Below, one piece after another: positions 17,950 to 26,439 of a stretch of DNA of 64,000 bases; position 1 is the first letter of the stretch; each line of letters begins with the position of its first letter. Where the stretch lies: the NCBI GenBank assembly GCA_964486455.1, contig CAZAMP010000018.1, positions 1 through 64,000 of the forward strand. The letters are read 5' to 3'. Origin of the DNA: CAZAMP01 sp964486455 (GTDB taxonomy: Bacteria > Eisenbacteria > RBG-16-71-46 > CAZAMP01). The notes below the pieces were generated by a model, which saw nothing but the letters and a program-made list of their open reading frames with translations, did not search any database and was not told the DNA's origin. Both the position numbers and the translations under genes were made by a program.

Positions 17950-19398
17950 ATGAGGCTCGCGCAAACGGCCACGTGGCTCGCGATCGGCCGGAGTATCAAC
18001 GCCGCGTCGTCACTCATCCTGCCGATCGTCCTCGTTCGGATTCTCACTCAGGACGACTTCGGGTTCTTCAAGCAGGTCACTCTGGCGGCCACGCTGCTCG
18101 TGCCGTTCCTGCCGCTGGGTCTCGACCGGAGCGTGACGTATTTCGTTCCGCGAAAGGGCAGTCGGCCCGCGGAAGAGATCTCGACCGCCATCCTAGCCGC
18201 GCTGGTGCCGTCCGCGCTGGTTACCGCGGCGGCGCTCCTGTTTCCGTCCACGTTCGCGACGCTGTTCGGTTGCTCCGGGGCTCTCTACATTGTCGGCGCG
18301 ACCGTCGCCTCGGCGGTGTCGACGGTCTTCTTCGAGCTCGCCAACCGATCGTTGATCGCCGTCGGCGCCGCTCGGACCGCCGCGCTTCTACCCGCCGCGG
18401 TCGGCGTGCCGCGGGCGATCGGGCTGGTCGCAGTCGCGCTCGTGGCCCGGTCGCTGTCGGCAATCTGCCTCGCGATCATCGGCTTCGCGCTGCTCTACGT
18501 CGTGGTGGGTATGTTCGCGCTCGTCCGGCGTGGCTACCTTCGCCCGGCGCTCGATCTGAAAGTCTTGGCCCGACAGTTACGCTACGGCGGAATGCTGGCG
18601 GTGATCACCGTCGTTCAGATCTGGTCCGTTCGCATCGATCGGTTTCTCGTATCCGTCGGACTCAGCCCCGCGCTGTTCGCGATCTACTCCGTCGGAAAGA
18701 CACAGATCCCGTTCGTCAGGATCATTCCGGGCTCGCTCGGGTCGGCGACCGCGCCGCGCTACTCGAAGCTCGAATCGGAAGGCCGTCACCAGGACATGGC
18801 GGTCCTCTGGCGAAAGAGCGCCGAAGCACTGCTCCCGCTCTACTTCCTCATCGTCACGTTCCTCGCGGCCACCGCGCACTGGACGGTCCCAATCGTCTTC
18901 ACGGCCGACTACGCGGATGCCATCCCCATCTTTCGCGTCTTCGTGGTGACATACATCTTTCACGCGCTCGTCGGTATCGAACCGATTCTCCGAGCGCTCG
19001 CGGCCCTTCGCTTTCTTTTCATCACCGTGATGATCTCGTTGCCGGTTCGAATCGGACTCGGACTGGCGGCGCTCGAGATGGGCTCACTCTGGTTTCTGGC
19101 CGGCACGCAGATCATCGTCAACACCGTTCTGTTTGCCATTCGTCTCCTCTACATTCGCCGCCGCCTGGACGTGACGTGGTCGACGCTGGTGCCGCACCAC
19201 GGGCTGATCCTCCCGGCGCTGGCCTCCGCGGTCGGGTTGCTCATGACCTGGGGGATCCACGCGTGGCGCGGGGAAGAACCGATAACGGCGCTCATCGTGT
19301 CGGGCGTGGGATGGTGCGTGCTGACGGTCGTGGTTCTCTGGCGTCAGGGCCTCTGGAGACAGATCCTCTCGAGAAAGCGGGAAAGCCGATCGGCCTGA
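17950..19398 (+). CDS. Wzx-type polysaccharide flippase (MOP superfamily)
   Basis: 482 residues with about 12-14 hydrophobic segments spread along the whole chain. The start RLAQTATWLAIGRSINAASS and the segment VRILTQDDFGFFKQV match the N-terminal family region of Polysacc_synt/MATE-like flippases ('L..edfGlf..'). It would flip undecaprenyl-linked oligosaccharide units across the inner membrane. The 3' end overlaps the convergent glycosyltransferase gene by 55 bp. It sits immediately after a CelD-like acyltransferase gene. It is the only clear Wzx in the window, and no Wzy was found. Confidence 0.9.
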   Translation: MRLAQTATWLAIGRSINAASSLILPIVLVRILTQDDFGFFKQVTLAATLLVPFLPLGLDRSVTYFVPRKGSRPAEEISTAILAALVPSALVTAAALLFPSTFATLFGCSGALYIVGATVASAVSTVFFELANRSLIAVGAARTAALLPAAVGVPRAIGLVAVALVARSLSAICLAIIGFALLYVVVGMFALVRRGYLRPALDLKVLARQLRYGGMLAVITVVQIWSVRIDRFLVSVGLSPALFAIYSVGKTQIPFVRIIPGSLGSATAPRYSKLESEGRHQDMAVLWRKSAEALLPLYFLIVTFLAATAHWTVPIVFTADYADAIPIFRVFVVTYIFHALVGIEPILRALAALRFLFITVMISLPVRIGLGLAALEMGSLWFLAGTQIIVNTVLFAIRLLYIRRRLDVTWSTLVPHHGLILPALASAVGLLMTWGIHAWRGEEPITALIVSGVGWCVLTVVVLWRQGLWRQILSRKRESRSA

Positions 19399-20663
19399 TG
19401 CGTTCGATCGTAGAACGCCAATCGGTCTCGCGGCGGACCCGGAAGCTCATCCCCACGGTTCCACGCTTCGTAGAGCAGTTCCAGCTGCCGCGCGATCTCT
19501 TCCTCGTCATTAGGATGGGCGATCCAGCAGCCGCCGACCCGGCGGGCGAGTCTCGTCGTCGTGCCGTCCGGGCAGAGCAACAGGACCGGCCGCCCCACGG
19601 CGAGCACTTCGTAGAACTTGCCCGGCGTGTGACGGTTGGGTCCGCCCAGATCCCCCTCGAGCACGAGGTTCGCGCCGGCGTCCCGAAGGTGTCGCAGAAC
19701 TTCGGCGTGGGGCGCGTAGCCGTGAAGCTCCACGACGCGGGATAGGCGACTCCCGGGCGCAATGACCGACCTGACGCCGGCAACACTACCGAAGAACCGC
19801 ACACGAAATCGATCGCCGTCGATCGTACCGGCTTCGAGCAGACCATCAATGGCGCGAAAGAGGGCGCGCGGATCTCGCCACGCGAAGAGCCCTCCCGCAT
19901 AGGTCAACGTGAAGCGGTCGGTGGCCGGCTCGGCTTCGGGCTCGGCGGGCGGCGGGATGTCGTCCGGGTCGTAACCGTTCGGAACCCAAAAGCGGTCGCG
20001 GCCCCGCATCGCGGCGCGGTGGGCGGTGACGATCGCCGCGGCATGGGAAAGCACGCCGCGCTCCAGACGCGACGCGATCCGGCGGCGGATTCCGGAGAGC
20101 CCGAGCGCCGCGGGAACGGTGTCGGGTGGAAAGTCCGGATAGAGCCGATGCGTCCACGGATCGCGATAGTCGAGGACGAGTGGGATGCCGAGGCGGCGGC
20201 TCAAGAACTTCGCGACTAGCATCGGGCTCCACGGCGGGCCCGAGACGAGAATGACGTCCGGACGAAAACGGCGGGCGAGACGAAGACCGGCGAACGCGGC
20301 GAACGGAAACCAGCCCGCCTGAGGATCGGGAAGGCTAAGCGCGTCGAGCCCGATCATGATGACGTGGAGGAAGCGATCGAGGATGCGCCACACGCCGCCT
20401 GAGGGAATGCGCCGTCGGAGTCGCGCGACCAGGAGCCATGGGCTCGGGTCGGGCACGTGCACGCACGGCACGCCGGAGGAGATCTCGTCAACTAAGCCGT
20501 CGTCCGTCCGCCAGATCCCCGCGGTCGGCCCCGCGAGCACGGCCACGGGCACACCGCGTCTTCCCCAGAGCTTGGCGAACTTCGCGGAGCGCTGGACACC
20601 TCCCCCGCCCTGCGGGGGGAAACGGTATGCGATGAGCATGATACGTGGGGCCATCCGACGCAT
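19344..20663 (-). CDS. GT4-like glycosyltransferase
   Basis: 439 residues starting MRRMAPRIMLIAYRFPPQ, with AAAGGGG five bases upstream of the ATG; a longer frame continues upstream, but that part is antisense to the divergent glycosyltransferase and is excluded. Features of GT-B enzymes: GGGGVQRSAKFAKLWG loop, 'VLDYRDPWTHRLYPDFP' in the acceptor half, LTYAGGLFAWRDP at the domain linker and LHGYAPHAEVLRHLRDAG, then GKFYEVLAVGRPVLLL near the C-terminus. It resembles the group of exopolysaccharide glycosyltransferases in which the E-x7-E motif is relaxed (KFYEVLA). Its 3' end overlaps the flippase gene tail-to-tail by 55 bp. Confidence 0.85.
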   Translation of the reverse strand: MRRMAPRIMLIAYRFPPQGGGGVQRSAKFAKLWGRRGVPVAVLAGPTAGIWRTDDGLVDEISSGVPCVHVPDPSPWLLVARLRRRIPSGGVWRILDRFLHVIMIGLDALSLPDPQAGWFPFAAFAGLRLARRFRPDVILVSGPPWSPMLVAKFLSRRLGIPLVLDYRDPWTHRLYPDFPPDTVPAALGLSGIRRRIASRLERGVLSHAAAIVTAHRAAMRGRDRFWVPNGYDPDDIPPPAEPEAEPATDRFTLTYAGGLFAWRDPRALFRAIDGLLEAGTIDGDRFRVRFFGSVAGVRSVIAPGSRLSRVVELHGYAPHAEVLRHLRDAGANLVLEGDLGGPNRHTPGKFYEVLAVGRPVLLLCPDGTTTRLARRVGGCWIAHPNDEEEIARQLELLYEAWNRGDELPGPPRDRLAFYDRTHQADRLSRFLERICLQRP

Positions 20664-20735
20664 CGTGGCCCCTTTGCTCGGATGACGCAAGTACCCGAGC
20701 CATCGAGATGCGCCTTGACGGCGCCGGAGCGCATG

Positions 20736-21911
20736 ATGACACTGGCCGCCATGCGTAAGAAACGACTCGAACGACTTCGGATCGGATTCGTGCTCGGCGA
20801 GCTCGGGATCGGCGGCGCCGAGCGGCAGCTCCTGAAGAAAATCGCCATACTGCAAGACCAAGGCGTGGACTGCTTCGTGGTCACGCTTTCGAGCGGCGGC
20901 GATCTGACTCAGGCCTTCGCCGCGGAGAAGATCCGGCTTCACGAGATCCCTCGCGGGCACTCGCTCGAGGTCAGCCGGATGTGGAATCTCATCGGCATCC
21001 TGCTCCGCGAGCGACCCACCATCGTTCACGGGGAACTGTACGACGCGGGCGCCTACGCGCGTATCGCCTCGATGATGGCGGGCGTTCCGATTCGGATCCA
21101 GGCGATCCGGTCGACCTACCCGCGCCTCAATCCGAAGTACCGCCTTGCGGAGGAGATTCTCAAGTGGTTCACCGACGCCTACATCGTGAACGCCGCCGCG
21201 ATCAAGCGACGCACGATAGAGCTCCATCGTGTGAATTCGAAAAAGGTGCACGTCGTCTACAACCTCTACGACGCCACCGAAGCGCCGCGCTGCACACCGG
21301 ATGAGATGCGCCGCGAGCTGGGGCTCGTGCCCGGCCGCAAAGTCATCGGTCTCCTCGGCTCGTTCTCCCCCGAGAAGAACCACGAGCTGTTCTTGCGGTT
21401 CGCCCGCGCGCTTATCGATCGCGGAACGGACGCGGAGTTCATGCTCATCGGGGACGGCAAGCTCAGGCCGAAGATCGAGGCGCAGATTGCGCAGCTCGAC
21501 CTCGGGTCGCGCGTGCGTCTCCTCGGACTTCGGAGGGACGTGCCCGATCTGCTTCAGGTCCTCGACATCTCGGTGAACTGCTCGTTTCGCGAAGGGCTCA
21601 ACAACGCCATCCTGGAATCGCTGGCACTGGGCATCCCCGTTCTGGGGAGCCACGTCGGCGGCACACCCGAGCTGGTCGAGACGGGGGTGAACGGCGAGAC
21701 GTTCGAGTCGGACTCGCTCGACGACATGATCGCCAAGGCAGAGATGATGATCCCGCGGATCGAGGAGTACCGCGCCCGGATCCGCGAGAACCGCGGAGAC
21801 TTTCTGCAACGGTTTCAGGCGGACGAGGTCACCCGCCAGACCCTGGACATCTACCTTAAGTGCTTGTCAAATCGAGGGTTCGAGCTGGAGAGCCCACCCC
21901 ACGCCCACTGA
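20736..21911 (+). CDS. GT4-family glycosyltransferase
   Basis: 391 residues. Of several in-frame ATGs (20682, 20733, 20736, 20751) I chose 20736, which has GGAG six bases upstream. Acceptor half: FVLGELGIGGAERQLLKKI. Donor half: GLLGSFSPEKNHELFLRFA, GDGKLRPKIEAQI, and CSFREGLNNAILESLALG with the E-x7-E pair, followed by PVLGSHVGGTPELVE. It is divergent from another GT4 gene, with 72 bp between the starts, so both promoters must lie in this short stretch. Role: sugar addition during repeat-unit assembly. Confidence 0.9.
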   Translation: MTLAAMRKKRLERLRIGFVLGELGIGGAERQLLKKIAILQDQGVDCFVVTLSSGGDLTQAFAAEKIRLHEIPRGHSLEVSRMWNLIGILLRERPTIVHGELYDAGAYARIASMMAGVPIRIQAIRSTYPRLNPKYRLAEEILKWFTDAYIVNAAAIKRRTIELHRVNSKKVHVVYNLYDATEAPRCTPDEMRRELGLVPGRKVIGLLGSFSPEKNHELFLRFARALIDRGTDAEFMLIGDGKLRPKIEAQIAQLDLGSRVRLLGLRRDVPDLLQVLDISVNCSFREGLNNAILESLALGIPVLGSHVGGTPELVETGVNGETFESDSLDDMIAKAEMMIPRIEEYRARIRENRGDFLQRFQADEVTRQTLDIYLKCLSNRGFELESPPHAH

Positions 21912-22061
21912 CCGGCAGAGCCACGGCAGCTTCGCTTCATGCTCCCCTCTTCTGTCTTGCCCCTGTCCCTGGAGGCCACGAATTTATCCGATAACAAAGA
22001 CAGCGTACAGTGATCACACTGAAACCAACGATCCTCACACCATGACAGGCCGACCGGAGTA

Positions 22062-22271
22062 GTGAGCAAAATGTATCCGATCGCAGAACTCCTCGGCATC
22101 GCGGGAGCAATCCTCGGTCTGGTTTGCACCTTCGCCATCTGGCGAAAGGTGCGCTACGAGAGACAGCATCTCGAAAGCTCTGACCTTGCCGGGAAGCGGC
22201 TAGTCAAGCCCGCTGGATTTGAGGATCTCAAGAATGCCCTGGACGCCACCGAAGATCGATGGCGACGGTGA
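22062..22271 (+). CDS. Possible small single-pass membrane protein
   Basis: 69 residues from GTG 22062, or 66 from ATG 22071; a GGAG lies upstream of both but at imperfect spacing. One hydrophobic segment (IAELLGIAGAILGLVCTFAIW) is followed by a basic stretch (RKVRYERQ) and a soluble tail with DLKNALDATEDRW. The topology is sensible (Nout or Nin with positive residues after the segment), but I do not recognise a family. It could be a chance frame in the gap; a strong hairpin starts 14 bp after its stop, which gives modest support for a real short transcript. Confidence 0.35.
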   Translation: MSKMYPIAELLGIAGAILGLVCTFAIWRKVRYERQHLESSDLAGKRLVKPAGFEDLKNALDATEDRWRR

Positions 22272-22284
22272 AATCCTGCCTAGA

Positions 22285-22346
22285 GGTGTGTCAGGTTGGA
22301 GAGTTCCTCCAACCTGATGCATCATCCAAAGCTGGCTGTTGCCAGC
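22285..22346. other. Tandem hairpins; possible RNA structure or terminator
   Basis: The first hairpin has a perfect 11-bp stem (TCAGGTTGGAG / CTCCAACCTGA) with a 5-nt loop and extends with G-T wobbles to about 17 bp (22285-22323). Eight bases later GCTGGC-TGTT-GCCAGC forms a second 6-bp stem (22331-22346). No T-tract follows on the plus strand, so it is not a standard intrinsic terminator. It lies just after the small ORF and about 260 bp before the heparinase-like gene. Confidence 0.4.
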
Positions 22347-22605
22347 CACATCGCCCGCTCCATGCTGTACAAGTGTATGTGACACAATGAATTAGTAGCA
22401 TTCGCTTGCGTGGTAGGGCCTGTCCTCAAGCGGAATCTCCATGTAGTTGCTGATGCCATCCATTTCCACGACTAGTTGCGGTCTGGATCCTGCGACAGAT
22501 ACCATCCACTATCGATAGGCTGGCGGCGCGCCGATAAGACTATCGTGCTACAGCGCCTACATCATTCCGCACTGATCCACTAAGGCCATGCATAGGAGCA
22601 ATCAA

Positions 22606-25296
22606 GTGCTATCGCGCACGATCATCATCAGTCTCAGCATCGCAGTCCTCGTCGCCGTCGCGGCGGGACCGGGCTTCGGGTTGACCGTTCGTTCGAGTCA
22701 CCCGCGCATGTTCGTGTTGCCCGAAGACCTTCCGAAGGTCCGCGCGCGGTGCGCGATCCCCGACGGCAACAACCAAGCGCAATACCCGAACGAGTGGAGC
22801 ACGCATCTCGACCTCTACGAGCAGCTCACCGGGATGGTGGACGACTACCCATCGACGATTCCGGTCTGGGACACGGCCGCCAACGGCACCAAGATGGCGA
22901 ACCTTGCGACGATGTACCTTCTGAACTCGCATCGCTCTCAGGGAAACTCGTACCGCGAGAAGTTCATCGAGTGGTGGCGCGGAACGCTCGTCTACTCACG
23001 CGACCGGAATGGCGGCATCATCGGGCGCATCCTCTCCGGTAACGGGTGGGGCAAGGACGCGAACTGGTCGTACTGGACGTACGCGTACGACGCGGTCTAC
23101 AACGCGCTCAGCTCCGACCATGCGCTTCGTGACAGCATCAGCACGCTCATCGGCCGGCAGGTCGAGGTAGCCTGGGACTCCCCCGACTACTACGAGGATC
23201 CGTTCTACAACGCGCCGTGGACCTCGGACGGGCTCCTCGGCGCCTGTCTCGCCGTCAAGGGCGACTATGGCGCGCGCGCGTGGAACCGCATCGAGCAGGA
23301 ATTCGACGACTGGCTCGACCACGTCCATGAACGGAAGCTCGAGCAGAATCTGGCGCGGGTGTTGAACTACCAGGGCCAGTATCCGATGTGCGGCGGCTAC
23401 AAGAACCGGCGCATCAAGGAAGACGTGACGACCGCGCTCGCCTGGCGGACCGCCGTCACGGACGAGGACCCGTTCTTCGAGCACGCCGATCACTTCCGGC
23501 AGATCGATGATGCCTATCTCTGGCGGCTTCGCGCGAACTTCCGCGAGTCGGACTGCACCGGAGACGGCCGTCTCATCGGTCTGGTTGACGACACGCAGTG
23601 GCTCTACACGTATCCGTCCGCCTCGATCGACGAGAACGGCGAGGCGCTGTGGGTCCTCGACGAAACGGAAGAGCAGACCACCGCCGCCAGCGGAAACAAA
23701 GAGGTGTGGTTCCGCATCCTCTTCGACGACCGCTCGGTCCAGCGCGTGAACCCCGAGTCGTCGATGCAGACGAACATCAAGCACTTCGGGGACCTGACCG
23801 TCGAGGACGGACGCACGTCGGAGTACACGTTCATTCGCAGCGACTGGAACTTCAACGTGAACGATCAGAACTCCGTCTTCCTATCGTTCTTCTGCGGCCC
23901 GACGCTCGGCTGTCACGAGCACGGCGGGTCACAGGGACATCTCGCGATCTTTCGCGGCGATGACGTGATTTCGGCCCACGCGGGTCTCTACGATCGCCCC
24001 GAGAACCGTCACTCGAAGCGGTACGCCGCGCAGACCGTTTCGTACAACACGATCCTGGTCGCCGACCCCGACAACCCGTACATCGCGGGCGAGACGGATT
24101 CGCTTCGCTACCTCATGCAGCTCGAGGGATGCCAGTTCGAGGCCGAGCGCGTGAACTGGGAGAGCTGCCACCTGAACGCGCCGGACAAGCCGTTTCGGGA
24201 GGACTACATCCACGGAGGGGTCGACCGCCTGGAACAACTCGAGAACGGCGACACATATCTGCACGCCGACTTCACGCGCGCCTACCCCAGCCCGCTCGCG
24301 CCCAACGACTGGCCGGACGGCGCGACGGTCGAGAACGCCACCCGTCAGGTGATGCTCGAGGCCGGGACGTTCGTCGTGGTGTGCGACCGCGTAACCTCCG
24401 TCAATCCGAACGCCGTCAAGCGTGTCCGGTGGCATTGCCCCAACCCGAACAGCTTCGTGCTGATCGACGGTTCCTGGACCGGGGGGACGCCGCCCTACAC
24501 CGTGATCTACGGCGGAACGCCGGGGCAGTGGAGCACGGACGCCGTCCGGATTCGTTGGGACAGCTGGATCGACGATGTGGTAGGCGACTCCCGCATGTTC
24601 GGCACGATCCTCTACCCGGTCCCGGCCGCATCCGGCGGACCCGGACGAAAGCTCGTGCGCGTCGGCGGCTCGAATTCGTCCGGCGAGTGGAACATGGGCC
24701 GCACGTCGGGCGACAAGCCGTGCTGCGACGACCACAACGACGCGGACAACAGCTACGAGTTCTGGCTGCCCGAGGCGGAGTTCAATCAGAAGGCCCGCGC
24801 CCGAAACTGCTCGGGCGACTGCCAGACCGGCACGAGCGGCAACACCGAGCGATCGAACGGTTCCTACGGCTTCTGGGTCCTCGACACGGAAGCCACGGGC
24901 TGGAAGGACCACGTGTTCCTCCACGCTTTCGAAATCACGGCCAAGTCGCAGTCGCAGCCGACGATGATCGACTACTTGGATGATGTCGACGCCGAGCACA
25001 TCGGCTGTGAGATCCAGCTCGCCGGCACGAGCCGCATCAACGTCTTTAGCCGCGACGAAGAGCCGGACATCCAGATCAGCTACCAGAGCTCGCTGCTCAC
25101 ACCGATCCAACACCTCATCGCGGACCTCGTGCCGGGACTGTATCTCGTCGAGGAACTGACGTCGGGGTTCACGGCCCAGGTGACGGTGCGTGATCAATCG
25201 AACGTCGCGTCGTTCGAGACGCCGTCGGGCGGCACGTTCCGGGTAACGCGGATCGCGGGTGGGGGCGACGTAGCGCGCGTCGTTACCGCCGACTGA
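22606..25296 (+). CDS. Secreted heparinase II/III-like polysaccharide lyase
   Basis: 896 residues from GTG 22606, which has AGGAG seven bases upstream; ATG 22588 would add six residues but puts AGGAG inside the coding region. Signal peptide LSRTIIISLSIAVLVAVAAG. Residues about 30-400 are a Trp/Tyr-rich alpha/alpha toroid ('SHPRMFVLPEDLPKVRARC', 'WSYWTYAYDAVYNALSSD'). The beta-sandwich half contains HEHGGSQGHLAIFRGDDVIS and RHSKRYAAQTVSYNTILV, the usual heparinase II/III signature region with His and Tyr. These enzymes cleave uronate-containing glycans by beta-elimination. Inside a synthesis locus it may trim or release the polymer. First of three co-directional genes. Confidence 0.8.
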   Translation: MLSRTIIISLSIAVLVAVAAGPGFGLTVRSSHPRMFVLPEDLPKVRARCAIPDGNNQAQYPNEWSTHLDLYEQLTGMVDDYPSTIPVWDTAANGTKMANLATMYLLNSHRSQGNSYREKFIEWWRGTLVYSRDRNGGIIGRILSGNGWGKDANWSYWTYAYDAVYNALSSDHALRDSISTLIGRQVEVAWDSPDYYEDPFYNAPWTSDGLLGACLAVKGDYGARAWNRIEQEFDDWLDHVHERKLEQNLARVLNYQGQYPMCGGYKNRRIKEDVTTALAWRTAVTDEDPFFEHADHFRQIDDAYLWRLRANFRESDCTGDGRLIGLVDDTQWLYTYPSASIDENGEALWVLDETEEQTTAASGNKEVWFRILFDDRSVQRVNPESSMQTNIKHFGDLTVEDGRTSEYTFIRSDWNFNVNDQNSVFLSFFCGPTLGCHEHGGSQGHLAIFRGDDVISAHAGLYDRPENRHSKRYAAQTVSYNTILVADPDNPYIAGETDSLRYLMQLEGCQFEAERVNWESCHLNAPDKPFREDYIHGGVDRLEQLENGDTYLHADFTRAYPSPLAPNDWPDGATVENATRQVMLEAGTFVVVCDRVTSVNPNAVKRVRWHCPNPNSFVLIDGSWTGGTPPYTVIYGGTPGQWSTDAVRIRWDSWIDDVVGDSRMFGTILYPVPAASGGPGRKLVRVGGSNSSGEWNMGRTSGDKPCCDDHNDADNSYEFWLPEAEFNQKARARNCSGDCQTGTSGNTERSNGSYGFWVLDTEATGWKDHVFLHAFEITAKSQSQPTMIDYLDDVDAEHIGCEIQLAGTSRINVFSRDEEPDIQISYQSSLLTPIQHLIADLVPGLYLVEELTSGFTAQVTVRDQSNVASFETPSGGTFRVTRIAGGGDVARVVTAD

Positions 25297-25305
25297 GGCC
25301 GGATC

Positions 25306-26439
25306 ATGTCGGACGGTCCCCTCAAAATCCTCTTTCTGGCCGCGCCGTCGATGCCGCACGCGCGCCGCTGGATCGCGCAGCTCCAAGAGCGCGGCCATGA
25401 GGTGCGCGCGGCAACGCTGCACGAGATCCCGCCGGGGAACGCGGACCACACGATCGCGCTCAGAACACGCGGCGACGTGTCGCGTCCGACGGGCCCGAAA
25501 GACATCCTCGCGGCTATCCGTCCGCTCCGCCGGATGATCGCGTCGTTCGAGCCGGATCTCACGATCGCGTACTACATGACCTCGTACGGCCTGCTGGCGG
25601 CACTCGTGAACGCGCCGTGCGTCATCGGCGCCACGGCGGGCGGCGACGTGCTCGTGGATCCGTATGACAGCCTCTTTCAGCGCATCCGCAACCGATTCAT
25701 CCTCGCGATCAGCTTGGGTCACGCCAAAAAGGTCCTGGCCTGGGCGCCGCACGTGGCCGCGCGTCTACGGGAACTGGGTGTTCCGGAGGGGCGCATCTTC
25801 ATCCAGCCGCGCGGCGTGGACCTCGAGAAATTCAAGCCCGCTAGCGGTCGGAGCAGTTCGCGGACCGTGAACATCCTGTCGCTTCGGCAGTTCAAACCGC
25901 TCTATGAGATTCCGACGCTGGTGCGCGCGCTCGGCCGGCTGGACGACGACAACCTCACGTTTTCGGCCGCGTTGGTCGGTGATGGCCCGGAGCATCCTCG
26001 CATCGAGGAGATGGTCCGGGAGATGGGGCTCGACGACCGCGTGATCCTCCCGGGAACCGAGGACGAAAGCGGTGTCATCGAACGGCTCGGGAAAAGTGAT
26101 ATCTACGTATCCACGTCGTCGACCGACGGTGCGTCGGCGGCGCTTTTCGAGGCGATGGCGATGGGCGCGTACCCGATCGTGACGGACATCGCCGCGAACC
26201 GAACGTGGATCACGCCGGGCACCAACGGCGATCTCTTCCCGGTCGGCGATGACGACGCGCTTGCCGGCGCGATCCGGAGCGCGATAGCAGACCCCGTCAG
26301 TCGCCGCCGGGCTACGGAGAACAACCTTGCGCTCGTCCGCGATAAGCTCGATTTTCGAAAAAACATGGTCCGGATCGAGACCGAGATGATGGCGACACTG
26401 CGATCGAGGAGAAACGGATGGGACTCGAAGGGCGTCTAG
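25306..26439 (+). CDS. GT4-family glycosyltransferase
   Basis: 377 residues, start nine bases after the lyase stop. N-terminal strand LKILFLAAPSMPHARRWIAQL replaces the glycine-rich loop. 'ATAGGDVLVDPYDS' in the middle and 'QPRGVDLEKFKP' at the linker are typical. The donor half has LSLRQFKPLYEIPTLVRALG, GDGPEHPRIEEMV, and STSSTDGASAALFEAMAMG with the E-containing loop (first Glu replaced by Asp), then PIVTDIAANRTWI. The end overlaps the next gene's start by 22 bp, so the two are translationally linked. Confidence 0.9.
   Translation: MSDGPLKILFLAAPSMPHARRWIAQLQERGHEVRAATLHEIPPGNADHTIALRTRGDVSRPTGPKDILAAIRPLRRMIASFEPDLTIAYYMTSYGLLAALVNAPCVIGATAGGDVLVDPYDSLFQRIRNRFILAISLGHAKKVLAWAPHVAARLRELGVPEGRIFIQPRGVDLEKFKPASGRSSSRTVNILSLRQFKPLYEIPTLVRALGRLDDDNLTFSAALVGDGPEHPRIEEMVREMGLDDRVILPGTEDESGVIERLGKSDIYVSTSSTDGASAALFEAMAMGAYPIVTDIAANRTWITPGTNGDLFPVGDDDALAGAIRSAIADPVSRRRATENNLALVRDKLDFRKNMVRIETEMMATLRSRRNGWDSKGV

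Larger units (their letters stand above)
21912..22605. other. AT-richer gap in the glycan locus holding a small ORF and two hairpins
   Basis: Nearly 700 bp separate the glycosyltransferase and heparinase-like genes, and base composition drops visibly below that of its neighbours. It contains a possible small membrane protein (22062-22271), tandem hairpins (22285-22346) and a 10-bp perfect palindrome CTATCGATAG at 22509-22518. No transposase remnant or tRNA was recognised. Confidence 0.4.

Noticed and set aside
20664..21809. Apparent N-terminal extension giving an 821-codon frame on the minus strand
   Set aside because: The first ~380 codons are antisense to the GT4 gene at 20736; the glycosyltransferase homology starts at MRRMAPRIM with its own ribosome site.
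23929..25752. 607-codon minus-strand frame opposite the lyase and GT4 genes
   Set aside because: Composition is Arg/Val/Asp-rich with no recognisable domain, and both opposite genes have clear families.
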